The translations under genes and the position numbers were made by a program. Shown piece after piece: positions 1-8,298 of a DNA stretch of 34,466 nt. This stretch comes from Myroides odoratus DSM 2801 (GTDB lineage Bacteria > Bacteroidota > Bacteroidia > Flavobacteriales > Flavobacteriaceae). The stretch is from contig NZ_CM001437.1 in NCBI RefSeq assembly GCF_000243275.1, positions 4,175,958 to 4,210,423 on the forward strand, read 5' to 3'. The notes under the pieces are model-generated. The model saw only the letters and a list, made by a program, of their open reading frames with translations, made no database searches and was not told the DNA's origin. Position 1 is the stretch's first letter. Each line of letters opens with the position of its first letter.

Positions 1-1
1 T

Positions 2-690
2 GATCAAGTCATCAACTTAGATCAACTGGTTAAAGCCAATGAGACTGTAACTACTTTACTTGCCAATACCGACGGAACCTATACCTATACATCCGAAAAT
101 GGTACCGAAACCATCATCGATATTCCTGCATCAGTAGCGAACAACTTCGAAATGATTGTCAATAACAATCCAGAGAAAGTAAAAGAGATTATCGAAAAAG
201 TAGCCAAAGACGTGGAAGGGAATGTGACTTATAATGGAACAGAGTTAGTCTACAAAGATGGCAATGGAGATGATCAAGTCATCAACCTAGATCAACTCGT
301 AAAAGCCAATGAGACCGTTACGACCTTATTGTCAAATGGTAGTGGTAAATACACATATAAATCAGAGAATGGAACTGAAACTATAATAAATGTACCTGAA
401 TCTGTAATTGAGACGTTTGAAACTATTATAGCAGATAATAATGTAAAAACAGAAATTAGAAATTTATTTACTTCAATAGGAGGAGGAAATGTATACTTTA
501 ACGGTACTGTGTTAGAATATTCAGATGAAAATGGAGATAGGCAAGCATTAAATCTTACAAGTTTTGTTAAGTCAAGCGAAACAGTGACAAAGCTTATTGA
601 TAATACCGATGGTACTTACACATACTATAATGAATCAGGAATAGATGCAACTGGACTTCCTATAGAAAATGCAGGAGTAACTTTTAAAGT
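2..690 (+). repeat. Tandem ~270-bp coding repeats in the adhesin gene
   Basis: Copies begin at 2, 272 and 539 (periods 270 and 267 nt, that is 90 and 89 codons). Copies 1 and 2 are very similar at DNA level over their first ~150 nt, while copy 3 is recognisable mainly as protein ('LNLTSFVKSSETVTKL'). Sequence becomes more AT-rich and less repeat-like from about 360 onward. The array clearly continues beyond the left edge. Confidence 0.85.
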
Positions 691-1252
691 TCCCAATATA
701 AATTCTCATATACTAACTGGATTTATTTCATCTGGTACTTATACCGAGAAAAGTTATGATTATTCTACCATGACTTATCAAGCAACAGGAGGGGTTTTTT
801 CTAATACAAATGCAATCGCAGGAGAGGTATTCAGGGCGCCAATAGCGACAAATTCAAAACCAGCAAATACTAAATATCTGCAACTTATCTTTGATGTAGA
901 GTCTAATATCACTACGATTGGAGGTTTTCTAGGAAATAGTGAAGTTTACGCAAAGGTAGAATTTAGAGTATTAGTAAATGATATTGAAGTAAAACGATTT
1001 GTTGATAGATTTTATAGATACGGAGGATACAATTTTGGTATGAATTGGGCGTATGATTCCTATTTTGCACTTATCCCCTTAGATAATGTAACTAATTTAT
1101 CCAATAATAATACTGTTAAAATAACGGTTAGACCTGCTAGTAGTACATTTAATAAAAATGTTGGTACTAGTGATGGCTCATTTAGATCGGGAGCTAACAA
1201 AGCTGTTACTTATAAAGTTAAAGATGTAGTAATACAAATTTTTGAAAAATAG
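2..1252 (+). CDS. Repeat-built surface protein (adhesin-like), 3' part only
   Basis: The reading frame is open from the left edge to a TAG stop, so the gene starts upstream of the window and the first internal ATG (152) is not its start. The visible 416 residues begin with tandem ~90-residue repeats sharing the core 'QVINLDQLVKANETVT', then G-x-YTY-x-SENGTE. The third copy is diverged and runs into a unique C-terminal region of about 190 residues rich in Asn, Ser, Thr, Tyr and Phe, probably a beta-sandwich ending in VVIQIFEK. I see no CHU_C or other sorting domain at its own C terminus. It lies 8 nt upstream of a gene that carries a T9SS sorting domain and 1.3 kb upstream of a PorP/SprF gene, which is the usual setting of flavobacterial surface adhesins. 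A role in surface attachment or gliding is inference. Confidence 0.75.
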   Translation, partial: DQVINLDQLVKANETVTTLLANTDGTYTYTSENGTETIIDIPASVANNFEMIVNNNPEKVKEIIEKVAKDVEGNVTYNGTELVYKDGNGDDQVINLDQLVKANETVTTLLSNGSGKYTYKSENGTETIINVPESVIETFETIIADNNVKTEIRNLFTSIGGGNVYFNGTVLEYSDENGDRQALNLTSFVKSSETVTKLIDNTDGTYTYYNESGIDATGLPIENAGVTFKVPNINSHILTGFISSGTYTEKSYDYSTMTYQATGGVFSNTNAIAGEVFRAPIATNSKPANTKYLQLIFDVESNITTIGGFLGNSEVYAKVEFRVLVNDIEVKRFVDRFYRYGGYNFGMNWAYDSYFALIPLDNVTNLSNNNTVKITVRPASSTFNKNVGTSDGSFRSGANKAVTYKVKDVVIQIFEK

Positions 1253-1260
1253 GAAGTATT

Positions 1261-2532
1261 ATGGTATTGAATTATAGAAAAGTAATCTGGATTTTTCTTG
1301 GAACTTTGCCAATTTATGGGCAAAATAAGGAAGAAGAAGTATTTGTCAATAAAGATAGAATATTTGTAGGTGAATCTGCTTTAATAGCTACAAATTACAC
1401 GTTTGACAATACTGAAACAGGAATTGTTGAGAATAATGGGGTTATTTATTTTTACAATTCTTTTAATAATGATAATTTATTCTATCCAGGAGCTTTAACT
1501 AAAAATGCTACAGTCTTTTTTTCACCTAAGGATGCAAAAAAAACAATCCAAATTAGTGGAAATAAACTCACTGAATTCCAAAATGTAGAATTTGATCATG
1601 CATTTTCAGACCTGGGTTTTAGCTTATCGAATGAAATTTCAGTCAAAGGAGAGTCGAACTTCGTTTCTGGTATTATTCAAGTAGAGGAGGAGAGAGGGAT
1701 GTTTACTTTTCTATCCAAATCGACAGCGATCAATGCCTCAGACCTCAGCCATGTGAGTGGACCAGTAGAAAAACAAGGTTCACAAGCCTTTGATTTTCCC
1801 ATAGGAGATAGCGGATATCATCGTCCTGCTGCCATTTCAGCTCCAGCAGAAGAAATGGATGTATTTGTGAGTCGATACCACTTAGCTACTGGTGATTTCT
1901 TTGAGAAAAAAGCCAACCTAGCAGGTGTTATTCAAACACTAAATACCAAAGAATACTGGGAATTAACCCGTTCGGATAACAAAACGAAGGATGTATTATT
2001 GACTTTGAGTTGGGACGAACGCATTACTGATCTTACATTGTTAAAAGATCCAGAGAAGGAATTACATATCGTTCGATGGGATGAAAAGCAACAATTGTGG
2101 GTGGATGAAGGAGGTGTCGTTGATATGTCCAGACGCACTATTACTACAGCAACCCAAGTTAAAGGGTACGGGTATTTTACTTTAGCATCTGTAAAAACCA
2201 ATCTGATCCTAGAAGGAGATCTCGTGATTTACAATTTTGTATCCACCAATGGAGATGGCAAGAACGACTATTTCTTGATTGACAATATCACTCGTTTTCC
2301 CAATAATACTGTAGAGATTTACAATCGATGGGGAATAAAAGTATTTGATACAACAAATTATGATAGTACGGGTAATGTATTCAAAGGATATTCGGATGGG
2401 CGAGTTACCCTGAAAAAAGGAGAGCAACTACCAAGTGGAACCTATTTTTATGTCATCACCTATGAATATGAGGATTCAAGTGGTTCTCGTAAGGTTAAGA
2501 AATCTGGGTATTTACATTTAGAAACGAATTAA
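1261..2532 (+). CDS. Secreted protein with C-terminal T9SS type B sorting domain (CHU_C family)
   Basis: A 423-aa protein with an N-terminal signal peptide (cleavage near YGQ, residue 21). The last ~110 residues match the gliding-motility-associated C-terminal domain (TIGR04131/CHU_C): 'VSTNGDGKNDYF', 'VEIYNRWGIKVF' and a 'GTYFYVI...GYLHLE' ending. This domain directs export through the type IX secretion system and usually depends on a PorP/SprF-type partner, which is the next gene. The central part is Thr/Ser/Asp-rich and I do not recognise it. The gene follows the repeat protein by 8 nt and precedes the PorP/SprF gene by 4 nt, so the three are probably one operon. Since the repeat protein shows no sorting domain of its own, this gene may act as its surface anchor or co-exported partner (inference). 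Confidence 0.85.
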   Translation: MVLNYRKVIWIFLGTLPIYGQNKEEEVFVNKDRIFVGESALIATNYTFDNTETGIVENNGVIYFYNSFNNDNLFYPGALTKNATVFFSPKDAKKTIQISGNKLTEFQNVEFDHAFSDLGFSLSNEISVKGESNFVSGIIQVEEERGMFTFLSKSTAINASDLSHVSGPVEKQGSQAFDFPIGDSGYHRPAAISAPAEEMDVFVSRYHLATGDFFEKKANLAGVIQTLNTKEYWELTRSDNKTKDVLLTLSWDERITDLTLLKDPEKELHIVRWDEKQQLWVDEGGVVDMSRRTITTATQVKGYGYFTLASVKTNLILEGDLVIYNFVSTNGDGKNDYFLIDNITRFPNNTVEIYNRWGIKVFDTTNYDSTGNVFKGYSDGRVTLKKGEQLPSGTYFYVITYEYEDSSGSRKVKKSGYLHLETN

Positions 2533-2536
2533 GGTT

Positions 2537-3469
2537 ATGGAATTGAAAAAGAGAATTATAATTTGGGGATTAAGCCTACTAGGTGTAGGCTTTCTTCCTC
2601 CCCTTTACGCACAGCAAGACCCTCAGTATACACAATATATGTACAATACCACGATGATTAATCCAGCGTATGCAGGAAGTAGAGGAACACTGAATGTATT
2701 TGGGATGTATCGCACGCAATGGGTGGGTTTAGAAGGTGCTCCTAAAACAGCGAATATATCAATATCTACGCCTCTAGGAGATAGCGGATTGGGATTAGGG
2801 GTTAACTTTATGAATGACCGATTAGGCGCTATGGAAGAAAATAATATCGCTGTGGATTTGGCGTATGCAATCAATATAAGCTACAACTATAAATTGGCCT
2901 TTGGATTAAAAGGAACGGCTAATTTACTCAACGTAGATTATACCAAATTAACAATTTATCACCCTACAGATCCTGTTGCTCAAGAAAATATCAGCAACAA
3001 GTTTAATCCCAATATAGGAGCTGGACTGTACCTTTATTCTGATCGAGCTTATTTGGGAATTTCAGTTCCCAACTTCTTAACACAAGATCGCTACGATGAT
3101 AATGAAGTCAATACCATGCGTCAAAAGGCTCATTTTTATTTGATGGGAGGTTATGTATTTGAATTAGGAAGGGACGTGCAATTCAAACCCGCTGTATTGG
3201 CCAAAGCAATTAGTGGTTCGCCTTTACAAGTAGATGCAACAGCGAACTTCTTATTCTATGAAAAATTCACACTCGGAGCAGCATATCGTTGGGATGCTTC
3301 CGTAAGTGCCTTAGCTGGATTTCAAGTAACCAAAGACTTATTTGTAGGCTACGCTTATGATTTTGAAACCACCCAACTCCGTCATTACAATTCCGGATCA
3401 CATGAAGTCTTCTTGCGATTTGAGCTATTCAAACGCGGTAGTAGAATTAATGCCCCTCGTTTCTTTTAA
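2537..3469 (+). CDS. PorP/SprF family type IX secretion outer-membrane protein
   Basis: A 310-aa outer-membrane beta-barrel protein. After a signal peptide (cleavage after YAQ) comes the PorP/SprF family signature 'QDPQYTQYMYN', then 'NPAYAGSRG' and 'RTQWVGLEGAPKT'. The remainder alternates Gly- and aromatic-rich strands ending 'EVFLRFELFKRG...'. In the T9SS, SprF-like proteins are needed for secretion or surface attachment of particular substrates with type B C-terminal domains; the CHU_C gene ending 4 nt upstream is the obvious client. Length is typical of the family (~300-340 aa). As flavobacterial genomes carry many PorP/SprF paralogues, this is probably a dedicated copy for the adhesin upstream rather than core PorP. 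Confidence 0.92.
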   Translation: MELKKRIIIWGLSLLGVGFLPPLYAQQDPQYTQYMYNTTMINPAYAGSRGTLNVFGMYRTQWVGLEGAPKTANISISTPLGDSGLGLGVNFMNDRLGAMEENNIAVDLAYAINISYNYKLAFGLKGTANLLNVDYTKLTIYHPTDPVAQENISNKFNPNIGAGLYLYSDRAYLGISVPNFLTQDRYDDNEVNTMRQKAHFYLMGGYVFELGRDVQFKPAVLAKAISGSPLQVDATANFLFYEKFTLGAAYRWDASVSALAGFQVTKDLFVGYAYDFETTQLRHYNSGSHEVFLRFELFKRGSRINAPRFF

Positions 3470-3562
3470 AGGAAAAACATCCGAAAAGAGCAGACAATTA
3501 GTACAAACCTAAAATCAGCTGGCAAAAGAGACTAGTCTTGATTTTCTTAAAAAAGAATAGAT

Positions 3563-3913
3563 ATGGATTTAAAATACAACATGATTATTGGCCTGTTTTT
3601 AATCTCTTGATTGAGTTATGCACAAAAAACAGGAATTGGCACAACAGCCCCTCTTTCAGATTTACATGGTATTTCTACCTCTAGTGATACGAAGTATAAT
3701 ATAGTAACACTTACTTCAACAGCAAGTATTTTTAGCACCTCACTAGAAACTTTAGCCAAAGCAACGGGTTGTACAGCCACATCGGGGCATACCTTATCCT
3801 ATAATGCACAAACTAAAAAGATTAGTGTTTCTTTTGCAGACTCACCTACTTATTATCCTAATGCTGGTTTATTCGTCATTAATAAAATCATGAAGGTAAA
3901 ACAAACCAATTAA
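3563..3913 (+). pseudogene. Small exported protein broken by a stop in its signal peptide
   Basis: From the ATG at 3563 the frame reads MDLKYNMIIGLFLIS, then TGA at 3608-3610, then continues in the same frame as LSYAQKTGIGTTAPLSDLHG to a TAA at 3911-3913. The two halves together form a normal signal peptide (cleavage after YAQ) followed by the 'GIGTTAPLSDLH' start that is common in exported Bacteroidota proteins. The TGA is therefore a nonsense mutation rather than a gene boundary. Reinitiation at the TTG at 3611 would give a product without a signal. The remaining ~97 residues are short for this type of protein, so the 3' part may be truncated as well. Function unknown. Confidence 0.7.
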
Positions 3914-4069
3914 GAGATAGATTATACAAGTTAAAAACTTTCTTGCAAAATAGTTATTTACAAGGTATAGAAGTACATACTTTTTATTATTGTTGTACTA
4001 TAAAGACAACGGAAGCGAAGCAGTTATTCTAGTAACTATATTAGTTTTTAAAAATAACTACATTAAAAT

Positions 4070-4104
4070 AAAAAAAAGTTGCTTAAAAAAGCAACTTTTT
4101 TTTA
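4070..4104. terminator. Bidirectional intrinsic terminator
   Basis: Stem GTTGCTT/AAGCAAC (4078-4084 with 4089-4095) is flanked by an A-run on the left and a T-run on the right, so it can end transcription on both strands, between the plus-strand pseudogene and the convergent mini-protein gene. Confidence 0.8.
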
Positions 4105-4105
4105 T

Positions 4106-4432
4106 TTAAGGCATCCACTCTAGAGGATGATTTGGATAATAAGATTTAATACGCACTCCTTCAGGGAATTCACCATGCTCACACCAATATTCTCTTACCA
4201 TTTTCCCCCAATCAGCAGTAAGAAATTCGCTAAAAAAGGGTGGACATAATTCTAAGGTGTAATTTCCCGGCTTTTGATAATAACAAAAAGCTGATTGTAT
4301 AGGACTTACTTCATACCCTAATAGATAACACCTAGAAATACCAATAGAAGGCTCTGAATCTAAACGGGATACATCTTGAGCGAATACTCCTATTGATAGC
4401 ATGAATGCTAATACTAAAAGTAAATTTTTCAT
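4106..4432 (-). CDS. Small secreted four-cysteine protein, family copy A
   Basis: I chose the ATG at 4432 (108 aa) because it begins a typical signal peptide, MKNLLLVLAF...GVFAQ; the 15 residues upstream would precede that signal. The mature part has about 89 residues with cysteines in a pattern shared with the proteins at 8299-8622 and 10899-11210: a Y-x-L-x-L-C segment, then M-V-R-E-Y-W-C, then F-P-x-x-V near the end. This copy is the most diverged, and it has an extra Cys in 'SAFCYYQ'. The paired cysteines in an exported protein suggest disulfides. About 90 bp upstream of the start codon is also conserved among the copies, so promoter and gene moved together. No function recognised. Confidence 0.75.
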   Translation of the reverse strand: MKNLLLVLAFMLSIGVFAQDVSRLDSEPSIGISRCYLLGYEVSPIQSAFCYYQKPGNYTLELCPPFFSEFLTADWGKMVREYWCEHGEFPEGVRIKSYYPNHPLEWMP

Positions 4433-4677
4433 AATAAATATTTTAAAATTGATTATCTTAAATATAAAGAATGTCAATCCAGATAAAAACTAAAACACTA
4501 GAAATTAACAAAATACATAGTTTAACTACATAAAATTTGATCCATTAGTTTTAGCATTTTGTTCAATAGCATAGAATAAAGTCCTCCCTAAATCATTATC
4601 ATCAATGAGGTAGGGATTTAAGTTATGCAAAATCAACTATCTTTCGATTGTTTAAGTCTTACTTACCTAAGTATAAC

Positions 4678-6078
4678 CTAAAAATAGGCCGTTAATCTTA
4701 TTCCTGTTGCTACATAATGCAGATCTGCTTTTGTAGCACTAGGTTTGGCACTAGGACCATTTAACAGCGGATTTTCTGGTGTATAGCGTACCATGGGTTT
4801 GGTACTAGAGTAATCCATATACAAGGACAATCCCAATTGATCTGTTATATTATACGTAAAAGCTGTACCTGCTGACCACCGAAACGAACTGTGTGGTTTA
4901 TAAGAGCTCACAGTCATATTATCTTGAATACTCGCGGGTAAAAAAAGATCTGTATCCCTTTGTTTCGCTTCAATTTTTCCAATGGCTCCAAAAGAATAGC
5001 CTGCTGTAGCTTTAAGCATTAGATTAAAATCTGAGGAAAAGTGGAAAGCATAATAAGGCCCTACACCCACATTCATAAATCCAAGAGCAGAACTTTGATA
5101 AGCAAGATTGTATTGTTCAAAAGCTTCTGATTGCTCTAGATTTTTAATACTACTCAATGATAGGGGATACCCTGATACTGTAAATTCTCCTCCAATCCCG
5201 ATAGATTTTGTAAAAAAATAAGCCCCTTCGAACCCAGCTTCCCAACCAATTTTAGCTTCGGGTCCATCTTTATGGAATTCAAGTAAGTTATTGCTATTAA
5301 AGCTAGCCCCTAATTTAATCGCCAAGAAAGAAGGATTTTCATTGCCCTCAAATTTGGATAAAATACTGAGATTATCTCCTTGATTTCCATATATTTTATC
5401 AATAAAAAAATAAGCTAGATTCGTGGATAAAATACCAAATCCGGCCCCAGCTAAAATATCAGGAGACCAGTGTCTATTATTCATACTGCGACCTACACCT
5501 GTCATGATTGCCATTCCATAACCCGAAATGGAATAAGCAGGATTAACTAATCCGTATTCTTTATCTAAAAACGCAGCATTGGTAAATGCTGTTGCCGCAT
5601 GGCCCGAAGGCCATGAGTTAGCCGTACTTCCATCAGGTCGCATGACTTTGGTTGAATATTTTAAACTGTTTACAAAGATGCCTGTAAATAACATACTTCC
5701 CGCATAATTGTATATACTTCGCTTCATGTTATTTCTACCTTTTACTCCAGCTGCTTTCAAACCAAAGGCCAAGGCTCCTGGAGCATATTGGAGGTAATCA
5801 TCAAACGTATTGGCAAACTCAGGAATATACTTATTTCTCGTCTCGAGAATGTGTTCTCTACTGTTCCAAGTTACAGCAGTAGCCCCAAAGAAAATCGTTG
5901 GAACAAAAGTCATTTTAATCGTTTCATTTTTCCAAATTGACTTTGGAAAAATCGAATCGGATACGGTATAAAAGGCATTGTTCTTTTTGTCTTCGAAATC
6001 AAACTTTTGCTGATAGGCACTGGCCTGAAAAACAGTAAATAAAAGAACTACATGCAACAAAAACTGTCTTATCCTCAT
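4678..6078 (-). CDS. PAP2-family phosphatase with C-terminal outer-membrane barrel-like domain
   Basis: A 466-aa protein with a signal peptide (to about residue 22). Residues ~50-220 form a PAP2 (type 2 phosphatidic acid phosphatase) domain with all three motifs intact: K140-x6-R147-P148, P157-S-G-H160 and R197-x5-H203-x3-D207. Family members remove phosphate from lipids such as phosphatidate, undecaprenyl pyrophosphate or lipid A. The remaining ~230 residues alternate aromatic and polar stretches ('GVGPYYAFHFSSDFNLMLKATAGYSFG') and end in YVATGIRLTAYF, the C-terminal aromatic of an outer-membrane beta-barrel. The architecture suggests an envelope phosphatase fused to a barrel. Substrate cannot be told from sequence. 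It is monocistronic, with no close neighbour on its strand. Confidence 0.85.
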   Translation of the reverse strand: MRIRQFLLHVVLLFTVFQASAYQQKFDFEDKKNNAFYTVSDSIFPKSIWKNETIKMTFVPTIFFGATAVTWNSREHILETRNKYIPEFANTFDDYLQYAPGALAFGLKAAGVKGRNNMKRSIYNYAGSMLFTGIFVNSLKYSTKVMRPDGSTANSWPSGHAATAFTNAAFLDKEYGLVNPAYSISGYGMAIMTGVGRSMNNRHWSPDILAGAGFGILSTNLAYFFIDKIYGNQGDNLSILSKFEGNENPSFLAIKLGASFNSNNLLEFHKDGPEAKIGWEAGFEGAYFFTKSIGIGGEFTVSGYPLSLSSIKNLEQSEAFEQYNLAYQSSALGFMNVGVGPYYAFHFSSDFNLMLKATAGYSFGAIGKIEAKQRDTDLFLPASIQDNMTVSSYKPHSSFRWSAGTAFTYNITDQLGLSLYMDYSSTKPMVRYTPENPLLNGPSAKPSATKADLHYVATGIRLTAYF

Positions 6079-6242
6079 ACTAAATTTATTTTATTAAACG
6101 TATTCCTATGCTGAATACGCAATCCATACGTTGCTATAAATAGAATCTTGTGTTGTGAACTTTATAAAATAGATGTACTTAAAATTATTCGTATTATAAG
6201 TCTGTTACTTGTAAAAAGCTATCAATTATAAAGTCGATAAAA

Positions 6243-6572
6243 TTAAAATCCAAGTTGAGGAGGTTGCCAGATAGAGAAATAGATACCTTGAAATATTGGA
6301 GGACAATATTGAGGAACAGCGCGAATGATTAAATCTAAACGAGAGGGAAAGGGTGTATTAAAAATTGTCACAGTATTTAGTACCGTACAACAATCGCACA
6401 CACAGAAAGGAGAACACAAATCTAGTTCCATACTAGTTTCACTTTGTTCAGCGGTGCTGTTTTCAAGAGTAGAATGAGACACAACATAGCGATCCATACA
6501 AGCGTACTGAGATAAGGCTAATGTTAGAACTAGCATAATTAGGGTGGCTATATTTTGTAAAATCTTCACCAT
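6243..6572 (-). CDS. Cysteine-rich small exported protein, DUF6660-like
   Basis: The ATG at 6572 (109 aa) is preferred because the hydrophobic segment MVKILQNIATLIMLVLTLAL follows directly; a further in-frame ATG at 6593 adds only seven residues. After the membrane or signal segment comes 'YACMD', then a cluster 'CSPFCVCDCC' and a C-terminal 'SIWQPPQL'. I recall this cluster and tail as those of the DUF6660 family of Bacteroidota, often next to heavy-metal efflux genes; the family name is from memory. The cysteine cluster suggests metal binding at the envelope. No metal transporter lies beside it here, so it may be an orphan copy. Confidence 0.65.
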   Translation of the reverse strand: MVKILQNIATLIMLVLTLALSQYACMDRYVVSHSTLENSTAEQSETSMELDLCSPFCVCDCCTVLNTVTIFNTPFPSRLDLIIRAVPQYCPPIFQGIYFSIWQPPQLGF

Positions 6573-6910
6573 ACAAATATACCAATAAACCATAAAAAGA
6601 TAGGATTTATATATTTTATTACCACTATTTGCACTATTGTTGCATTTGTTATAAACAATGTGCGATTTATTATTACATAGGCTTCTAAGAAAGGAAAATG
6701 CAAGAACCTCAAAAAATTAGGCCAAGTTGATTGGCGAATTACCCATGTCTAGTGATAGCGGTCCCCCCCCCTTATTTCGTATCAATCTGTGCTATGGATT
6801 AATTGCTTATAGAAAATGCTAAAGGCCATTCGTCATTTATATGATTTGCAAGTGAAATAGAGCAGAAAGATATTTCTATTTTTGTTCTAACGATTTAAAA
6901 AGAATCTAGT
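6573..6910. other. Intergenic region with a C9 tract
   Basis: About 340 bp without a convincing gene. It contains a run of nine C (6763-6771), striking in such AT-rich DNA, and a TATTTTTG box at 6877-6884 that fits the Bacteroidota -7 element TAnnTTTG, 26 nt before the GNAT start codon. No matching -33 TTG was found at the usual distance. Confidence 0.5.
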
Positions 6911-7366
6911 ATGGCAATTGAATTAAGAGAGATTACAAAAGACAATTTCTTTGAAGTCGGGCTGTTGACTACTAATGCTAGTGGGATGCCTACCTTCGAT
7001 GAAGAATATATTTGTGCGAATACAGTTTCAATAGCAGAATCTAAATTTTATCCTGAACTTTTACCTCAAGGTATCTATCTCGATAATCAACCTATTGGTT
7101 TTATAATGTCAGGGCCTTATAAAAACGATAATTACAAATATTGGATTCTTAGATTTATGATTGATTATAAGTTTCAGGGAAAAGGATATGGTAAGCAATC
7201 ATTTTTAGCCTTTATTGAACAAATGAGAACTAAAAAGATGGTGAATCAGATTTTTTTAGGCTTACATGAAAGTAATAAAGCTGCAATAACATTGTATGAA
7301 TCATGTGGGTTCAGATTTACTGGAGTTGAAAAAGATAATGAATTGGTTTATGCTTTAGCTTTGTAA
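6911..7366 (+). CDS. GNAT family N-acetyltransferase
   Basis: A 151-aa single-domain GNAT protein. The acetyl-CoA pyrophosphate-binding motif A is visible as 'FQGKGYGKQS' (Q89-G-K-G-Y-G94), preceded by the beta4 strand 'YWILRFMIDYKF' and followed by 'NKAAITLYESCGFRFTG', the usual C-terminal strand of the family. The overall pattern resembles diamine/spermidine acetyltransferases (PaiA/BltD type), but substrate assignment is inference. It stands alone on the plus strand, about 130 bp before the Vat/CatB-like acetyltransferase; the two are not clearly one operon. Confidence 0.88.
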   Translation: MAIELREITKDNFFEVGLLTTNASGMPTFDEEYICANTVSIAESKFYPELLPQGIYLDNQPIGFIMSGPYKNDNYKYWILRFMIDYKFQGKGYGKQSFLAFIEQMRTKKMVNQIFLGLHESNKAAITLYESCGFRFTGVEKDNELVYALAL

Positions 7367-7494
7367 GTGCTCTTTTACACTTGACCAAAGGCACCAACAC
7401 GATGCAAGACAACCGTTGATACCACGGTGAAAGCATACACCTGTACACAAACAGTTACTCGTTAATAGAAGACATTTAAAAATAAAACAGAATT

Positions 7495-8109
7495 ATGAAT
7501 ATACCGGATTGTAATGATACCTTTCCTTTAGCACCTTATGATCGATTGTGTTTTTTAAAAAACATCATAAAGAATCCAAATATCATCGTAGGAGATTATA
7601 CCTATTATGACGATTTCGAAAGCGTAGAAAACTTTGAGAAAAATGTAAAGTATCACTTTGACTTTATTGGCGATAAGTTGATCATTGGTAAATTCTGTAT
7701 GTTGGCCTCGGGTCTAACTTTTATCATGAATGGCGCTAATCATAAGATGGATGGTATTACGGCTTATCCGTTTACTATTTTTGGAAAAGATTGGAAAAAA
7801 GTAGAGCCTACCTTAGCGGAGTTGCCTTATAAAGGCGATACTGTAATCGGTAATGATGTATGGATCGGAACGAATGTAACAATTATGCCAGGCGTACATA
7901 TAGGAGATGGAGCTATTATTGCTGCTAATGCTACAGTTGTTAAGGATGTAGCTCCTTATAGCGTAGTGGGCGGTAACCCTGCAAAGGAATTAAAAAAGCG
8001 ATTTTCTGAAGAAAAAATACAAGAATTAATAGAAATGCAGTGGTGGAACTGGGATATAGAAAAGATAACAAATAAGTTAAGCTATTTAACGGAGAAGATG
8101 ACGGAGTAA
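7495..8109 (+). CDS. Xenobiotic O-acetyltransferase, Vat/CatB-like (left-handed beta-helix)
   Basis: A 204-aa hexapeptide-repeat acyltransferase of the xenobiotic acetyltransferase group. Diagnostic stretches are 'VGDYTYYDD', 'IGDKLIIGKFC', 'FIMNGANHKMDG' with the family's catalytic His at 83, 'GDTVIGNDVWIG', 'IMPGVHIGDGAIIAANA', 'YSVVGGNPAKELKKRF' and 'MQWWNWD'. The NGANH-x-MDG form is closer to streptogramin A acetyltransferases (Vat) than to chloramphenicol acetyltransferase CatB, and the length matches Vat. Members inactivate antibiotics by acetyl-CoA-dependent O-acetylation. Whether this enzyme confers resistance, and to what, cannot be read from sequence. It sits in the accessory region directly upstream of an orphan gene tail. 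Confidence 0.85.
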   Translation: MNIPDCNDTFPLAPYDRLCFLKNIIKNPNIIVGDYTYYDDFESVENFEKNVKYHFDFIGDKLIIGKFCMLASGLTFIMNGANHKMDGITAYPFTIFGKDWKKVEPTLAELPYKGDTVIGNDVWIGTNVTIMPGVHIGDGAIIAANATVVKDVAPYSVVGGNPAKELKKRFSEEKIQELIEMQWWNWDIEKITNKLSYLTEKMTE

Positions 8110-8132
8110 TTCTTAGTTGAATTATACACTAA

Positions 8133-8261
8133 TTCTTTTTGTCTAGGTATAAAATTAGAGGAAGTAATCCGAAAGAGTCGACTGTGTATAATAATGCGGA
8201 AGCCTATGTTCCAACAATGAGTGCCGTTGAAGCTTTTGGAGATGATAATACACCGTTTTAA
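8133..8261 (+). pseudogene. Orphan 3' gene tail ending in an SSB-like acidic tip (copy B)
   Basis: A frame open after a stop at 8130 reads FFLSRYKIRGSNPKES... and ends AVEAFGDDNTPF before TAA at 8259-8261. There is no start codon for it. Over the last 102 nt (8160-8261) it aligns without gaps to the tail at 10753-10854, with mostly conservative protein changes, so both once coded for the same C terminus. The end DDNTPF resembles the D-D-D-I-P-F tip of single-stranded DNA-binding proteins. Identification as an ssb remnant is a guess; that it is a truncated coding remnant is better supported. Confidence 0.5.
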
Positions 8262-8293
8262 AAAAAGCATCCTTAACGAATTAAGAATGCTTT
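8262..8293. terminator. Intrinsic terminator, likely bidirectional
   Basis: Hairpin AAAGCATcCTTAA/TTAAGaATGCTTT (about 8264-8292) with A/T runs, between the orphan tail and the convergent mini-protein gene. The same place in the other block carries a related hairpin. Confidence 0.65.
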
Positions 8294-8298
8294 ACAAT

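Noticed and set aside
1932..2427. Minus-strand frames inside the CHU_C gene
   Set aside because: Antisense shadows of a clearly coding plus-strand frame with a recognisable sorting domain.
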